This document shows, piece after piece, positions 62,212 through 64,000 of a stretch of 64,000 nt of DNA (positions are counted from its first letter, which is position 1; the number at the start of each line of letters is the position of its first letter). The stretch lies in the NCBI GenBank assembly GCA_947476275.1, contig CANJPQ010000005.1, forward strand, positions 1 through 64,000, in the 5' to 3' direction. The DNA is from Fidelibacterota bacterium. Its GTDB lineage: Bacteria; Pseudomonadota; Alphaproteobacteria; Rhodospirillales; Rhodospirillaceae. A program made the translations under genes and the position numbers. Below the pieces are notes generated by a model that was not told where the DNA came from, ran no database searches, and saw only the letters and a list, made by a program, of their open reading frames with translations.

Positions 62212-64000
62212 ATGACGGACGACCGGGCGGCACAGACGACCGCAGGGCCGGGAGAACCGATCCTGAGTTTCCGGCCGCCCCCGATCCTGACCCCATCCAT
62301 GGCGATTGTTGCCGTTGTGCTCCCGGCGTTCGGGTTCCTCGCCGCGGCAAACCTGACCCCTGACTTCGCCGAGCCCCTGTTCCGGAAGTTCTTCGCCGGC
62401 TATCTGGCGCTGGTGACATCCCTCGTGGTCGGCGGCATGGCGCTGTGGCGGGTCTATCTGCGGCGCAAAGGTATCCCGCCGATCAGGTTCACGGCTGCGA
62501 GCGTGCAGGTCCCGCTCGGCGCCGTGTCGCCGCGCAGCGTCGCCCTGCCCTACGACGAGATTCTGTCAGCCGCTGCCATGAACACGTTGCGTGGGCCGGC
62601 GCTGGTGCTCGATGCCCGCCGCCGCGCTTACATCTTCCCGGCGAGCGCCTTCGCCGATGCGTCTGCCGTGGCGACATTCCAGCGTGAACTGCGCAGCTGT
62701 GTTCTTCGGCAAGATGGTGGCGCGACGCGGTGGGCAGCAATGGCGACACGCGCGGAGATTGCGCAGCGCTTCGGCGCCCGGCGGCCGTGGGCCACGTGGA
62801 TCACCCTCGCCGTCATCGCAGCGGTCTTCTTGGTCCAACTGATCACGATCCCCGCGACCGATCCCATCAGCATCGTCGACCTGGGGGCGAATGCCGCGGC
62901 CCTGATCCGCGACGGCCAGTGGTTCCGCCTGATCACCGCGAACCTGCTGCACGTGAACACCCTGCACCTCGTGAGCAATGCGGTGCTGGTATGGGTCGTC
63001 GGCGCGTTGGTCGAACGGCAACTCGGCACGCTGCGTTTCATCGTGCTGGCTTTGGCGAGCGGGCTGGCGAGCCAGTTCGTGTCGTCCCTGGCGGCACAGA
63101 TCCAAGCCAACGGCGCGCTATCGGTCGGCATCTCGGGCGTGGTGTTCGGAATGCTTGGGGCACAGGCGGTTCTTGATCGCCGGTTCCGCACTCAGTTGCC
63201 GGGATTCTATCGTTTGGCGCCGGTACTGTGGTGGGCGGTGCTGATCCTGAATTTTGTGATCCTGCCCCTGGTTGCGCGCGCGCCCGACAACGCGGCCCAT
63301 GCCGGCGGGTTGGCGATGGGGCTTTTGCTGGGCTGGGTTTTCAGCCGGCGGCAGCAGGACATCGCCGATCATGCGCCATCGACGCCCGGCAGCCGGATCG
63401 CCATCGCGACCTTGAGCATCCTGTGGGTGCTGGGCATCGCGACCGCCGGTATCCACGGCGCAAGCGTGATCGCGCGCGCCGCCGATCGCGGACTCCTGGC
63501 AGGCTTTGCGTTGGTTTACGGAACGCCCAACGCCGCCACGGACCAAGCGTTGGCGCGCGCCATTGCCTTGGCGCCCGGCGGCGAACCCAAGATGCTCGAG
63601 GTTGCGCTGGTCTTGGCGGAACGGGCGCAGGCCACGCAAGGCAACAACCGCCGCCGCTTCCGACGCAGCGCCGAACTCATCGACACGCTGTCGGTGCTGC
63701 ACTATCGCCTGGGTCATCTGGAAACCGCGATCGACCTGCAGGCGTCGTTGATGCGCCTGGGCACGACGCAATTCGCCGGGCACCTGACGCGTTTCCTGGA
63801 GGACTATCATCACGCAAATGGCGTGCGCATCCTCGGGGATGGGCGGATGCAAACGCGGGCCATCAGTGTGACGCGTCTGCCGTCGTCCGACGGGCTGAGC
63901 CTCGACGTGGGCCCGGGGGATCCGCTGCCGCAGGGCGCACGCATTTACGCCCTGGTCCATCGCGACACCCAGTTGTTGGGCGTGCTCGAAGTGGACGTGG
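62212..64000 (+). CDS. Multidomain rhomboid protease with N-terminal extension (cut by window end)
   Basis: The frame is open from the ATG at 62212 to the window end, 596 residues. Residues 30-82 hold two membrane helices, and about 90-165 form a soluble domain resembling the YcxB/PH-like fold (ALPYDEILSAAAMNTL, then YIFPASAFADASAVATFQRE). A rhomboid core follows (195-378), with nucleophile Ser308 in SVGISGVVFG, base His363 in AAHAGGL, and ITANLLHVNTLHLVSNAVLV. After another helix (about 400-420) a soluble helical region of over 150 residues continues to the edge. GGGGAACGC precedes the ATG, and a seven-base stem with a GCAA loop sits at 62175-62192 in the leader. Domain borders are by eye. 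Confidence 0.82.
   Translation, partial: MTDDRAAQTTAGPGEPILSFRPPPILTPSMAIVAVVLPAFGFLAAANLTPDFAEPLFRKFFAGYLALVTSLVVGGMALWRVYLRRKGIPPIRFTAASVQVPLGAVSPRSVALPYDEILSAAAMNTLRGPALVLDARRRAYIFPASAFADASAVATFQRELRSCVLRQDGGATRWAAMATRAEIAQRFGARRPWATWITLAVIAAVFLVQLITIPATDPISIVDLGANAAALIRDGQWFRLITANLLHVNTLHLVSNAVLVWVVGALVERQLGTLRFIVLALASGLASQFVSSLAAQIQANGALSVGISGVVFGMLGAQAVLDRRFRTQLPGFYRLAPVLWWAVLILNFVILPLVARAPDNAAHAGGLAMGLLLGWVFSRRQQDIADHAPSTPGSRIAIATLSILWVLGIATAGIHGASVIARAADRGLLAGFALVYGTPNAATDQALARAIALAPGGEPKMLEVALVLAERAQATQGNNRRRFRRSAELIDTLSVLHYRLGHLETAIDLQASLMRLGTTQFAGHLTRFLEDYHHANGVRILGDGRMQTRAISVTRLPSSDGLSLDVGPGDPLPQGARIYALVHRDTQLLGVLEVDV

Overview
This is a GC-rich, tightly packed chromosomal segment of an alphaproteobacterium. 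The assignment rests on gene order: dnaX-ybaB-recR next to a short SRP RNA, an F1-only ATP synthase operon, a gpmI-envC-ctpA-yibQ-like-rppH run, a large TCA-cycle cluster, and ffh-rpsP-rimM-trmD-rplS leading into leuCDB. The order or family cannot be fixed from the sequence alone. I see no prophage, insertion sequence, CRISPR array, tRNA, rRNA or recognisable defence system. The window is mostly core genome with small accessory insertions, and I did not find a convincing new multi-gene system.

Layout. 1-4.8 kb: the rmuC end, an orphan NfeD-type OB-fold protein, a DUF4136 lipoprotein, then ffs-dnaX-ybaB-recR on the minus strand, with a palindromic repeat wedged between ybaB and recR. 4.8-11.4 kb: plus-strand envelope genes (gpmI, envC, ctpA, a divergent polysaccharide deacetylase) and rppH. 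11.4-12.9 kb: a di-iron ferritin-like protein and DoxX. 12.9-17.8 kb: atpHAGDC. 18-22.7 kb: priA, transaldolase, DUF484 and xerC. 22.7-36.4 kb: a TCA cluster on the minus strand (mdh; sucC-sucD-PagL-like-MBL-isochorismatase; sucA-sucB-lpdA-GT2-rhomboid). 36.5-40.3 kb: a ChaN-like lipoprotein, a palindromic repeat, zapE, a DHH phosphoesterase and a small lipoprotein. 40.3-43.6 kb: sdhCDAB. 43.9-48.9 kb: an unknown periplasmic protein and a TPP-riboswitch operon, thiC-VOC-TPR/O-GlcNAc-transferase-like. 49-53.4 kb: methyltransferase, small protein and HupE-like operon converging on a CitE-like/VOC pair, then a LysE exporter. 53.5-62 kb: asd, an Mpo1-like protein, leuB, leuD, a 62-codon gene, leuC and the ffh ribosomal operon. 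62.2-64 kb: a multidomain rhomboid protein cut by the window edge.

How the genes fit together. Energy metabolism dominates: 2-oxoglutarate dehydrogenase (sucAB-lpdA), succinyl-CoA synthetase, succinate dehydrogenase and malate dehydrogenase cover TCA steps from 2-oxoglutarate onward except fumarase, and F1 ATPase is also present. Membrane targeting is represented by both ffs and ffh, and replication/repair by dnaX, recR, priA, rmuC and xerC. The best leads for closer study are the unusual partners inside core operons: an outer-membrane PagL-like protein and two hydrolases fused into the sucCD operon, a glycosyltransferase under thiamin riboswitch control, a translationally coupled small gene between leuC and leuD, and paired palindromes in the sdh leader. 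Start codons were moved from the longest frame where a ribosome-binding site, signal peptide or overlap supported it. Several starts are GTG and one is TTG.
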